Source: Aeromonas dhakensis
Lineage (GTDB): Bacteria > Pseudomonadota > Gammaproteobacteria > Enterobacterales > Aeromonadaceae
Assembly: GCF_000820305.1 (NCBI RefSeq)
Contig: NZ_CDBH01000029.1
Coordinates: forward strand, 62,001 to 126,000
Reading direction: 5' to 3'
DNA length: 64,000 bases
Shown: one piece after another, positions 43,841 through 54,096 of the stretch
Layout: every line of letters starts with the position of its first letter
Numbering within the stretch: position 1 is the stretch's first letter
Notes under the pieces: model-generated
Database searches by the model: none
Seen by the model: only the letters and a program-made list of their open reading frames with translations
What the model was told of the DNA's origin: nothing
Position numbers and translations under genes: made by a program

Positions 43841-44615
43841 AGGTGACTTTACTGGTCTGGCTGAAAGATATTCAAAAAATCGACCTGATTATAGTGCTTC
43901 TGTATTAAGAGCCCTACTGTCTCTTGTTGATAAGCCCGTGCATGAGATCGATTTTGTTGATGTTGGTGCTGGCACTGGAATTTGGACTCGAATGGTCAGG
44001 GAGGCTGGCGTTAAGAGTGTTATTGCTGTTGAGCCTAATGATGATATGAGAAGATTTGGTATTTCTGATACATCTAATGATACTAAGTTTCCCGATGTTA
44101 TATGGAAGCCTGGCTCTGGTGAAAATACGGGGTTATTATCCGAAAGTTGTGACTTGATTTCGATGGCATCATCATTTCACTGGGCTGATTTTGATAAGGC
44201 GACGCAAGAATTTCATCGAATATTAAAAGACAATGGTCGATTTGTTGCATTATGGAATCCTCGCCTGATAGAAACCAATCCACTTTTAGTTGAAATAGAG
44301 AACCATTTAACTTTCTTAAAAAGTGATATAAATAGAGTATCATCTGGACGATCAGGTATTACTGATATTTTAACAAAAAAATTAAACGACAGCCCATACT
44401 TTGATGATGTGATATACATAGAAGGGCGTCACTCTGTATACATGACACCAGAGCGTTATTTAGGGGCATGGCATTCAGTTAATGATCTTCAGGCTCAACT
44501 TGGTCGCAAGCTGTTTGATGATTTTATTAATTTCGTTGAGTCTAAGGTTAAAGGACTGGATTTTATTGAAGCTGAGTACTTAACAAGAGCCTGGTCTGCC
44601 AGAAAAGCCATCTAA
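43827..44615 (+). CDS. Class I SAM-dependent methyltransferase
   Basis: A 262-residue methyltransferase: SAM loop FVDVGAGTGIWTRMV (43-57), acidic VEPNDDMR, SMASSFHWADFDKA and the LKDNGRFVALWNP strand of the Methyltransf_11 type. It overlaps the kinase gene by 14 bases, implying coupled expression. In C. jejuni methyltransferases Cj1419/Cj1420 lie beside the phosphoramidate genes and are tied to the O-methyl group of MeOPN; this is the obvious candidate here, by position only. Confidence 0.8.
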   Translation: MNVNKGDFTGLAERYSKNRPDYSASVLRALLSLVDKPVHEIDFVDVGAGTGIWTRMVREAGVKSVIAVEPNDDMRRFGISDTSNDTKFPDVIWKPGSGENTGLLSESCDLISMASSFHWADFDKATQEFHRILKDNGRFVALWNPRLIETNPLLVEIENHLTFLKSDINRVSSGRSGITDILTKKLNDSPYFDDVIYIEGRHSVYMTPERYLGAWHSVNDLQAQLGRKLFDDFINFVESKVKGLDFIEAEYLTRAWSARKAI

Positions 44616-44713
44616 ATAATCATCATTAATAATAATTTACATGGCTTAGTTAAAATAAAATCAACGGTCACTGTTTAGATACCGTGGCCTTTTATTATAT
44701 ATGGTGACTAATG

Positions 44714-47035
44714 ATGCTTAAATTTGGTACTAAAGCGGAAACACTGGCTACCTTAAATGGGGTCAGACTAAGTGCAAGCATTCCATTTTCTATATATTTT
44801 ACTTATGGGGAGTGGATTGAGAATCACCATACTATCATAAGGTCAGTACACGATAACATTCCTGGTCGATTAATTGTAAGATCCAGTTGTTTGGCAGAAG
44901 ATAACCATTTTCATTCTAATGCAGGGGCATTTCTCTCTGTTGCGAATGTCGAAATTGACTGTTTGGCATCAGCTGTCTCCCAAGTCTTTTCATCGTATGG
45001 CGATCACCATGACGACAATGAACAGGTGTTAATACAGCCAATGCTGGAGCATGTTGTCTTGTCCGGTGTCGCGTTCAGTCACGATCCAAGTACTTGCTCT
45101 CCTTATAGAGTTATTAATTGGCATGAAGGTAATGACACTGCTTTTATTACATCAGGATGTGGAGGGAGAATATGGGTCTCATCCAGCCATGTCTCTTCAA
45201 ATAAAATTGAAAATCCTTATATATCACAAGTTATAAAATTGATTGATGAGCTTTTGATATATTTTGGAGGGACGCCTGTCGATTGTGAGTTTGCTTTTAC
45301 AAAATCAGGTGACCGTTTGACACTGTGGTTATTACAAGCCAGGCCTCTCATATTGAAAGTTCAACCTGACTCGGATAAAGAGCATCATAATAAATTAAGG
45401 CAAATTGCAGATAAAGTGGAATTGGGCATGTGTGAACACCCATTTCTGATGGGAAAGAGGACGGTTTACGGTGTGATGCCTGATTGGAATCCTGCTGAAA
45501 TAATTGGGTTAAGACCAAAGCCACTGGCTTTATCACTATATCGTGAACTTATAACAGATAGCACATGGGCCTATCAACGAAATAACTACGGCTATCGTAA
45601 TCTTAGAAGCTTTCCTTTGATGCTACATTTTTATGGTATGCCGTATATTGATGTTCGCATATCATTCAACTCATTCATTCCTGCCCACTTGCCAGATAAT
45701 GTTGCCGGAAAATTGGTCGATGCTTATATAGACAGATTACTTGAGAAACCTTATTTACATGATAAGGTGGAATTCGAGATAGTTTACTCATGCTATACAC
45801 TTGACCTTCATGAGCGACTGCAGTCATTGAAGAATGAAGGTTTCTCTGAGCGTGAGATAGCGAGTATTACTGAGCATCTCAAAAAATTGACCAACAAGAT
45901 TATTGATCCGGAGTTGGGGCTTTGGAAAGAGGATGCAAGCAAGCTTGATATTCTTAAAGAGAGAAGAGAAATACTTCTGCAATCAAGCATTGGTACATTA
46001 GATACAATTTACTGGTTAATCGAAGATACCAAGCGTTATGGAACTTTACCTTTTGCGGGATTGGCACGTGCCGGTTTTATTGCAGTGCAATTTCTAAAGT
46101 CTCTGGTTAGAGTCGGTGTGTTTACTCAACATGATTATGATGCTTTTATGAATAGCTTGACTACAGTTAGTGGTCAGTTATCCCATGATAGAGCCATTTT
46201 AAGCAAGGAGCTTTTTTTAAATAAATATGGGCACTTACGCCCTGGAACATATGATATAGAATCCCCCCGTTATGATGAGGCCCCAGATTTGTATTTTGAT
46301 TGGAGCTCTTCCTCATCAAGTTCGACAGCAATAAATCCCCCTTTTTCGCTGACCATTAATCAGATGAAGGCGATCTCTGAGTTGCTTAAAGAGCATGGGT
46401 TAAAATCGGATGTAGTGGGCTTGTTTGATTTTTTGGAGTCAGGAATTGAGCTAAGAGAATGGTCTAAATTTGAGTTTACGAGGAATTTATCTGATATTCT
46501 TGCGTTAGTAGGTTCCTACGGTGAGTCTTTAGGCTTTAGTCAAGATGAAATGTCATATTGTGATATTGCTGTCTTCAAGGAGTTGCAAGTCGGAGCTATG
46601 AATCCAGTCGATTCCATTAGACGCTCTATTGATGTAGGAATGAGCAGATATAAAGACAGTTTGAAAATAATTCTGCCTCCCGTGATTACATCACCGAATG
46701 ATGTTTGGGGATTCGAATTGTCCGAAGCAAATCCTAATTTTATCACCCAAGGGATGACGACTGGACATGTGGTAACTGATTCCAATAGAGATAACTTCAG
46801 TGGAGCAATTATATTTATTCAGAGTGCAGACCCTGGCTATGACTGGATATTTTCATATCCGATAGCAGGTTTGGTTACCGCCTGGGGGGGGGCAAACTCT
46901 CATATGGCTATTCGTGCTGGTGAGCTGGGTATTCCTGCAGTGATTGGTGCCGGTGAGGTTCTGTTTAAAAAATGGTCATCATTCAGCAGAATAACAATCA
47001 ATTGTGCTGCTAAGAAAGTTGATATATTGAGTTGA
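44714..47035 (+). CDS. PEP-synthase-like protein, candidate L-glutamine kinase
   Basis: A 773-residue protein with an N-terminal PPDK/PEP-synthase ATP-binding domain (LIVRSSCLAEDNHFHSNAG near 54, LLQARPLI near 212), a middle region, and a C-terminal phosphohistidine domain AWGGANSHMAIRAGELGIP with His730. It lacks the PEP/pyruvate barrel of true PEP synthase. Size and domain order match C. jejuni Cj1418, which phosphorylates the amide of L-glutamine. ATG 44714 is favoured by GGTGA spacing; ATG 44711 is adjacent. Clustered with the other three pathway enzymes. Confidence 0.8.
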   Translation: MLKFGTKAETLATLNGVRLSASIPFSIYFTYGEWIENHHTIIRSVHDNIPGRLIVRSSCLAEDNHFHSNAGAFLSVANVEIDCLASAVSQVFSSYGDHHDDNEQVLIQPMLEHVVLSGVAFSHDPSTCSPYRVINWHEGNDTAFITSGCGGRIWVSSSHVSSNKIENPYISQVIKLIDELLIYFGGTPVDCEFAFTKSGDRLTLWLLQARPLILKVQPDSDKEHHNKLRQIADKVELGMCEHPFLMGKRTVYGVMPDWNPAEIIGLRPKPLALSLYRELITDSTWAYQRNNYGYRNLRSFPLMLHFYGMPYIDVRISFNSFIPAHLPDNVAGKLVDAYIDRLLEKPYLHDKVEFEIVYSCYTLDLHERLQSLKNEGFSEREIASITEHLKKLTNKIIDPELGLWKEDASKLDILKERREILLQSSIGTLDTIYWLIEDTKRYGTLPFAGLARAGFIAVQFLKSLVRVGVFTQHDYDAFMNSLTTVSGQLSHDRAILSKELFLNKYGHLRPGTYDIESPRYDEAPDLYFDWSSSSSSSTAINPPFSLTINQMKAISELLKEHGLKSDVVGLFDFLESGIELREWSKFEFTRNLSDILALVGSYGESLGFSQDEMSYCDIAVFKELQVGAMNPVDSIRRSIDVGMSRYKDSLKIILPPVITSPNDVWGFELSEANPNFITQGMTTGHVVTDSNRDNFSGAIIFIQSADPGYDWIFSYPIAGLVTAWGGANSHMAIRAGELGIPAVIGAGEVLFKKWSSFSRITINCAAKKVDILS

Positions 47036-47042
47036 ACCAGAT

Positions 47043-47636
47043 ATGTTCAAAGTGATAATTACTCAGCGTGTGGACCATCTCAAGGAGCGGAATGAGAGTC
47101 GTGACGCCTTGGATGAGAATCTCTGTCGATGGGTGATAGCTGCTGGCGGGCTACCTTTTCCTGTATCTAATGTATTTGATGATGTATTGCTACTTAAATA
47201 TCTTCATCATATAGATCCTGATGCGGTCATTCTCTCTGGCGGGAATGATATTGGTGATTTTCAGTGTAGGGATAATACGGAGACCCAGATACTGAACTGG
47301 GCTCACTCACATAAAGTACCTACCTTGGGTATTTGTCGTGGAATGCAAATGCTTATTACTTGGTCTGGGGGTACATTGAATGAGGTGACCGGGCATGTAG
47401 GGCAAAGGCATAATATACATGGTGATATCTCTGCCAGCGTTAATAGCTTCCACCGTTACGGTGCATTATCTGTTCCCGAAGAGTTCAGTGTTATAGCAAG
47501 ATCAGCAGAAGGCTGTATTGAGGCGATTACACATAGAGATTGGCCGTGTGAAGGGTGGATGTGGCACCCAGAGAGAGATTTACCTTTTAGTCCATTATGG
47601 CTTGATCGATTTTATAAAATGGTGACGAGAGGATAA
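47043..47636 (+). CDS. Class I glutamine amidotransferase-like hydrolase, candidate gamma-glutamyl-CDP-amidate hydrolase
   Basis: A 197-residue stand-alone GATase-1 domain. The nucleophile elbow is LGICRGMQ with Cys98; His176 and Glu178 in WMWHPERD complete the triad; VILSGGNDIG forms the oxyanion region. There is no synthetase partner, as in C. jejuni Cj1417, which cleaves CDP-L-glutamine to cytidine diphosphoramidate and glutamate. It lies 7 bases after the kinase gene and 1 base before the cytidylyltransferase. Confidence 0.8.
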   Translation: MFKVIITQRVDHLKERNESRDALDENLCRWVIAAGGLPFPVSNVFDDVLLLKYLHHIDPDAVILSGGNDIGDFQCRDNTETQILNWAHSHKVPTLGICRGMQMLITWSGGTLNEVTGHVGQRHNIHGDISASVNSFHRYGALSVPEEFSVIARSAEGCIEAITHRDWPCEGWMWHPERDLPFSPLWLDRFYKMVTRG

Positions 47637-47637
47637 T

Positions 47638-48360
47638 ATGACAAGAGCGATTATTTTGGCTGCAGGGCGAGGTAGCCGAATGAAAGAAATGACAGCAGAG
47701 AAACCAAAATGTCTTACCATGCTGTATGGTAGACCTCTTCTAGAGCATCAACTTTCAGCCTTAAGAGCGGCCGGCATTACAGATATCGCAGTTGTAACAG
47801 GTTATATGAGGGAGGTTCTCACATCCTATGATTTAGTAGAGTTTCATAATTCAAGATGGGCTGAAACCAACATGGTTGCCTCACTATGCTGCGCACGAGA
47901 GTGGCTTATGGATGAAGAGTGTATTGTTTCATACTCTGATATATTTTATAGCCCCGAGGCTGTAACTAGCTTGCTTAATACTAATGATGATGTTGCTATT
48001 ACTTATGATCCAAACTGGTTGAATTTATGGCGCCAGCGTTTTTCTGACCCCTTATCTGATGCCGAGAGCTTTAAGCTAGATGAGGAGAGCTATCTCATCG
48101 AAATAGGAAATAAAACTACAGATACTGCTTTGATTCAGGGGCAGTATATGGGGCTATTGAAGTTTTCCCCAGTAGGTTGGAAGCGTGTAGAGGAATATCG
48201 TGAACAGTTACCTGTTGTAATACAAGATAATATGCATATGACTGGAACTTTAAATTCAATTATCCAAAAAAATGATATAAAGATTAAAGCTATTCCTTAT
48301 GAAGGCGAGTGGGGGGAAATTGATTCACCAGAGGACTTGGCGTGTTATGAACAATCATGA
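47638..48360 (+). CDS. Nucleotidyltransferase, candidate CTP:phosphoglutamine cytidylyltransferase
   Basis: A 240-residue protein with the nucleotidyltransferase signature LAAGRGSRMKEMTAEKPKCL (residues 8-26), ETNMVASLCCARE and SYSDIFYSPE, like phosphocholine cytidylyltransferases and C. jejuni Cj1416. Cj1416 couples CTP with L-glutamine phosphate to CDP-L-glutamine. AGGATA precedes the ATG. It is the last plus-strand gene of the island and is convergent with pseC. Confidence 0.8.
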   Translation: MTRAIILAAGRGSRMKEMTAEKPKCLTMLYGRPLLEHQLSALRAAGITDIAVVTGYMREVLTSYDLVEFHNSRWAETNMVASLCCAREWLMDEECIVSYSDIFYSPEAVTSLLNTNDDVAITYDPNWLNLWRQRFSDPLSDAESFKLDEESYLIEIGNKTTDTALIQGQYMGLLKFSPVGWKRVEEYREQLPVVIQDNMHMTGTLNSIIQKNDIKIKAIPYEGEWGEIDSPEDLACYEQS

Positions 48361-48381
48361 GTTACCGTTGGGTAACTCATG
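48356..48381. terminator. Hairpin between the cytidylyltransferase gene and pseC
   Basis: Perfect 11-base-pair stem CATGAGTTACC-GTTG-GGTAACTCATG that includes the stop codon of the upstream gene. It sits between convergent genes and could end both transcripts, though no long T run follows. Confidence 0.6.
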
Positions 48382-48385
48382 ACTA

Positions 48386-50526
<2,141 letters not shown>

Positions 50527-50545
50527 CTAGTGATGCCAAGTGACA

Positions 50546-50561
50546 AGCAATTTATGTGCCT
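50546..50561 (-). promoter_or_regulatory. Sigma-54 promoter of pseB
   Basis: Minus-strand AGGCACATAAATTGCT: GGCAC at -24, TTGCT at -12, exact GG-N10-GC spacing, 32 bases before the pseB ATG. It is the strongest of the three sigma-54 sites in the glycosylation locus. The 222-base gap to malZ also holds a terminator and no gene. Confidence 0.65.
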
Positions 50562-50697
50562 TGGGCCAGTTTAGCCGAAAAGGGGCGGAAGCGGCCTTGT
50601 ATGATGCCAGTTTTATTCCACTCTGAGTGAACTAACTAGATGATTCATAGAGAAATCCAACCCAGTTCAAACAACTTTATGCGATCTCGGGGGCTTT

Positions 50698-50733
50698 AAC
50701 AAAAAGCGGAACACAGGGGTTCCGCTTTTTTGA
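50698..50733. terminator. Terminator after malZ
   Basis: AAAAAGCGGAACA-CAGG-GGTTCCGCTTTTTT, a strong stem with A and T runs on both sides, directly after the malZ stop (minus strand). It also insulates malZ from pseB. Confidence 0.92.
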
Positions 50734-50736
50734 CGC

Positions 50737-52566
50737 CTAGCTGGAGAGCAACACTCTGGCCGAGTTGGCGGGGATGGTGAGCTGTATTTCTCCCTGCACC
50801 ACTTCGAATTTGTCGCCGTTGAAGGCGTCTGTGAAGCGGCTGGCCGGGCTCGCGGTCTGCCACAGGGGCAGGCTGATGGTGCGCGGCTCGCTGGGGTGAC
50901 TGTTGCAGGCCACCACCACCTGATCGCTTTGCAGGGTGCGGGCGAACACATAGCTGTGGGGGCCGGCATAGAGGGTCTGGATGTCGCCGCGGCGCAGGGC
51001 CGGACGTTGCCGGCGGATCTGGATCAGCCGGCGGTAGTGGTCGTGCAGCACATGGTCCCAGGCGGTGGTCTCCCACGGGAAGCAGCGGCGGCAGTCCGGA
51101 TCGTTGCCGCCAGAGAGCCCCACCTCGTCGCCGTAGTAGATGGACGGCACGCCGATATAGGTGAGCAGCAGGGTGGCGGCGAGCCGCATCCGCTGCTTGT
51201 CCTCCCCCAGCAGATGGAGGAAGCGGGCGGTATCGTGGCTGTCCAGCAGGTTGAACTGGGCCAGCTGGTTCTTGAACGGGATGTGGGCCCGCGCCAGCTT
51301 GAGCCAGCGATCCAGCTCCTCGGCGCTGATCTTGATAGGGTGGTAGGCGATGTCCTGGCCGGCCAGGAAGGCGCGGATCGGGTGGGCGAAGCCGTAGTAG
51401 TTCATGGCGCCATCCTCCTGATCCCCCTGCAGCCACTGGCTCGCCTCGAAGAAGTGTTCGCCCAGCACGTAGGCGTCCGGGTTCTCCTGCTTCACCGCGC
51501 AGCGAATGGCGCGCACGTGGCCGCGGTTGCCCTCGGCGGTGCCGCGTTCCCCCAGCATGTGGATGACGTCGAAGCGCCAGCCATCGATCTGGTAGGGGGC
51601 GCGCATCCAGTAGCGCAGGATGGCGTCGTCGGCGCGGTAGATGGCGTCCTGCACCTGTTCGCTGGAGAAGTCGAGCTTGGGCAGGCTGCGGATGCCCTTC
51701 CAGCTGACGTAATCCCCTTCGCTGTCAAAGGTGTAGAAGCTGCGCCACGGCGAGTCCGGGTTGCGCTGGGCCCCCAGCGGGGGGCAGAACCAGGGGTGCT
51801 CGGTGGAGGTGTGGTTGACCACCGCATCCAGGATGATCTTCATGCCGCGCTGGTGCAGGTTGCGGGTCAGCTCGGCAAACTGGGCGTTGGTGCCCAGATG
51901 CGCATCCACCTTGAAGTAGTCCTGGGTGTCGTACTTGTGGTTGCTCGGCGAGTCGAAGATGGGGTTGAGGTAGAGCGCCGTCACCCCGAGGGACTGCAGG
52001 TAGTGCAGCTTGGCATCGATGCCCGCCAGGTCGCCGCCGTAGAACTCGCAGGCGCCGTGCCCCTCTTCGTGGCGGCTGACCGGCTCGCCCCACGCCTTGC
52101 TGATGACCGCCTTGCCGCGGTACTCGTATTCGTGATGTTTGACGCTGAGGGACGGGTCGCCGTTGCAGAAGCGGTCCGGGAAGATCTGGTAGAACACCTG
52201 ATCCTGCACCCAGGCCGGCGGCTGGTGCAGGCTGTTGAAGCGAAAATGCTGTTCCCGCGGCGGCATGGCCGAGCTGACGCCGGCACCGTGCAGCCACCAC
52301 TGCTCCTCGTCGGTGAGACACTTGAAACAGTAGAGGTGGATATCCTGCCCCTTGTGAAGCGGCAGGGTGCCCTGCCATACCTGCAGCCGATCGCGGGTGG
52401 AGACCGCCGTCATCGGCACCAGATACTCCTCGTTGTCCGGCTCGTGGCGCAGCCACACCTCGCGGATCGGCGCGTCCAGCTCGCTGAACAGGGTGAGTTG
52501 CAGGGCGTCGGCGCTCTCTTTGAACCAGGGCGCCACCTGGGGATGGAACAGAAACGGATGGGTCAT
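50737..52566 (-). CDS. malZ: Maltodextrin glucosidase
   Basis: A 609-residue GH13 enzyme cutting glucose from maltodextrins. An N-terminal beta domain contains EPDNEEYLVPM, as in E. coli MalZ. Catalytic barrel motifs are QIFPDRFCNGD, DAVVNHTS, DGWRFDVIHMLGE (nucleophile Asp), VLGEHFFEASQWL (acid/base Glu) and LLDSHDTARFL. Length matches E. coli MalZ (605). It lies alone between two minus-strand genes and ends at a terminator. Confidence 0.93.
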   Translation of the reverse strand: MTHPFLFHPQVAPWFKESADALQLTLFSELDAPIREVWLRHEPDNEEYLVPMTAVSTRDRLQVWQGTLPLHKGQDIHLYCFKCLTDEEQWWLHGAGVSSAMPPREQHFRFNSLHQPPAWVQDQVFYQIFPDRFCNGDPSLSVKHHEYEYRGKAVISKAWGEPVSRHEEGHGACEFYGGDLAGIDAKLHYLQSLGVTALYLNPIFDSPSNHKYDTQDYFKVDAHLGTNAQFAELTRNLHQRGMKIILDAVVNHTSTEHPWFCPPLGAQRNPDSPWRSFYTFDSEGDYVSWKGIRSLPKLDFSSEQVQDAIYRADDAILRYWMRAPYQIDGWRFDVIHMLGERGTAEGNRGHVRAIRCAVKQENPDAYVLGEHFFEASQWLQGDQEDGAMNYYGFAHPIRAFLAGQDIAYHPIKISAEELDRWLKLARAHIPFKNQLAQFNLLDSHDTARFLHLLGEDKQRMRLAATLLLTYIGVPSIYYGDEVGLSGGNDPDCRRCFPWETTAWDHVLHDHYRRLIQIRRQRPALRRGDIQTLYAGPHSYVFARTLQSDQVVVACNSHPSEPRTISLPLWQTASPASRFTDAFNGDKFEVVQGEIQLTIPANSARVLLSS

Positions 52567-52571
52567 GATGC

Positions 52572-53402
52572 TTATTGAGTCAGAAGATCGGCGAGGGCAT
52601 TACCCTGTTCATGCAGTGTTTCGAGCTGACCGGCGAGGGACTTGGGATCCAGTCCCAGCTGGTCGGCCAGCGGCTTGGGGAAGCGGGCTATGATGGCCTG
52701 GGCCGGCACCCCGGCGTTCCAGGCGAAGGAGATGAAGACCGCCAGGCGGATCAGTACCGCCTCCTTGCTGACCGGATCGTGGGAGAGGGGATCCAGCTGC
52801 TGGGAGATGGCGTCAACGAAGGCCTCCGACAGGTTCCAGCGCCGTGCCAGCTCGGCACCGAGCTGGGCGTAGTCGTACCCCAGCATCTCGCGCTGGGCCT
52901 CGACCCGGCTGCTCCCTTTCTGGATCGCCAGATTGATGAGCTCCGCCTCTTCCGGCAATGTGCTCTGGATCAGCAGCTCGCCGATGTTGTGGATGAGGGC
53001 GCAGGTGAAGGCGGTCTCGGGGTCGAGCACCTTGGCCTCCTGGGCCAGCGTCTTGGCGATGGTGGCGACCTGGAAGGTCTCGGTCCAGAACTTGTTCTTG
53101 TCGAAGCTGGGAGGGGCCTTGAAGCTGCCGATGATGCCGGAGGCGACCACCACGGAGCGCAACCGGTTGAAACCGAGGCGGATCACCGCCTGTTCGATGG
53201 AGGTGACTTCGTTGCCGCGGCGCAGGGCGGCCGAGTTGGCCATCCGCAGCACCTTGACGCTGATCACCTGATCCATGGCGATCTTGGCCGCGATCTGGTC
53301 GATGCGGGCATTTTCATCGCTGAAGCTCTGCATCAACTCATGCAGCAGCTGTGGAATAGTGGGGAGTTGTTTGATCTTGTCAAACAGACGGTCCATCGAC
53401 AT
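52572..53402 (-). CDS. HDOD domain protein
   Basis: A 276-residue protein consisting mainly of an HDOD domain (LPTIPQLLHELMQSFSDENA, ISVKVLRMANSAALRRGNEV, AVIRLGFNRLRSVVVASGI, TCALIHNIGELL). The metal-binding HD pair is replaced by His-Asn (IHNIG), typical of HDOD proteins, which act in signalling or motility networks without hydrolase activity. Starts at 53402 (MSMDRL), 53396 or 53420 are all possible; no strong ribosome binding site decides. Five bases upstream of malZ on the same strand. Confidence 0.85.
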   Translation of the reverse strand: MSMDRLFDKIKQLPTIPQLLHELMQSFSDENARIDQIAAKIAMDQVISVKVLRMANSAALRRGNEVTSIEQAVIRLGFNRLRSVVVASGIIGSFKAPPSFDKNKFWTETFQVATIAKTLAQEAKVLDPETAFTCALIHNIGELLIQSTLPEEAELINLAIQKGSSRVEAQREMLGYDYAQLGAELARRWNLSEAFVDAISQQLDPLSHDPVSKEAVLIRLAVFISFAWNAGVPAQAIIARFPKPLADQLGLDPKSLAGQLETLHEQGNALADLLTQ

Positions 53403-53500
53403 GGCTGAGGCAGCCTCCATTGCGAGCACTGCCTCATATTGTGCCACAGGCGGGGCACATGTTCCTGTTTGTGATCCGGCTTTGTGATGCGAAGGGGGGG

Positions 53501-53920
53501 TTACAGCACCCAGTCGCGCAGGGTGTATTCCAAACGATGCCGTTTTCCCTGCAGGATCAGGGTCTGGGTGGTGCCATCCAGGGTGGCCCCTTCGGTGAGG
53601 GTGGTCAGCACCGCCTGCTCCACCGCATCGAGCGGGGCCTGGCAGGCCATCTCTGTGCTGCCCAGACTGGTCACCCAGAACTTGTTCCCCTCGAGGTGGC
53701 CCTGACCGAAGTAGCGGTTGCAACCGGCGATGCCGTTGACGGTGAAGTGCTCACCTATCTCGAAATCGGGCGGATTGTCTCGCGCCGCGGTGACGGATTG
53801 GCCATCCAGCTTGTCGAGCACCCAGTGGTGGTGCTGCAGGTCTTGCGAGGCAAAGCGGGGAGTACTGCTGCAGGCGCTGAGCAGAAGCAGGGCGAGCAGC
53901 AGTAGCAAGAATCTGGGCAT
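53501..53920 (-). CDS. META domain lipoprotein
   Basis: A 139-residue lipoprotein. The signal peptide MPRFLLLLLALLLLSAC ends in the lipobox LLSAC, and SSTP follows. Residues 35-135 form a META domain (HHWVLDKLDGQSV, NGIAGCNRYFGQ, STEMACQAPLDAVEQAVL), as in HslJ-type heat-shock or outer membrane proteins. ATG 53920 is set by the signal peptide. Probably anchored in the outer membrane; function unknown. Confidence 0.85.
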   Translation of the reverse strand: MPRFLLLLLALLLLSACSSTPRFASQDLQHHHWVLDKLDGQSVTAARDNPPDFEIGEHFTVNGIAGCNRYFGQGHLEGNKFWVTSLGSTEMACQAPLDAVEQAVLTTLTEGATLDGTTQTLILQGKRHRLEYTLRDWVL

Positions 53921-54059
53921 GAAAGGGCTCCGGTAGTGGGAGTGACAAGCATACCCTCTGTGCGGCCCCCCAGGCAGGGCAAGGGGGAGTGCCCCCGACC
54001 GCTTCTGTCGTCCCGCGGATTGGGCCTGTGTCGTTAAATGGCAACACCGGCCTTGCAAA

Positions 54060-54085
54060 GGGTGCCTGCGTCGTCGCTGGCACCC
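54060..54085 (-). terminator. Terminator-like hairpin after yegD
   Basis: GGGTGCC (54060-54066) pairs with GGCACCC (54079-54085), with a short TTT downstream on the minus strand, 12 bases after the yegD stop. Confidence 0.5.
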
Positions 54086-54096
54086 TCGCCGGGGCG

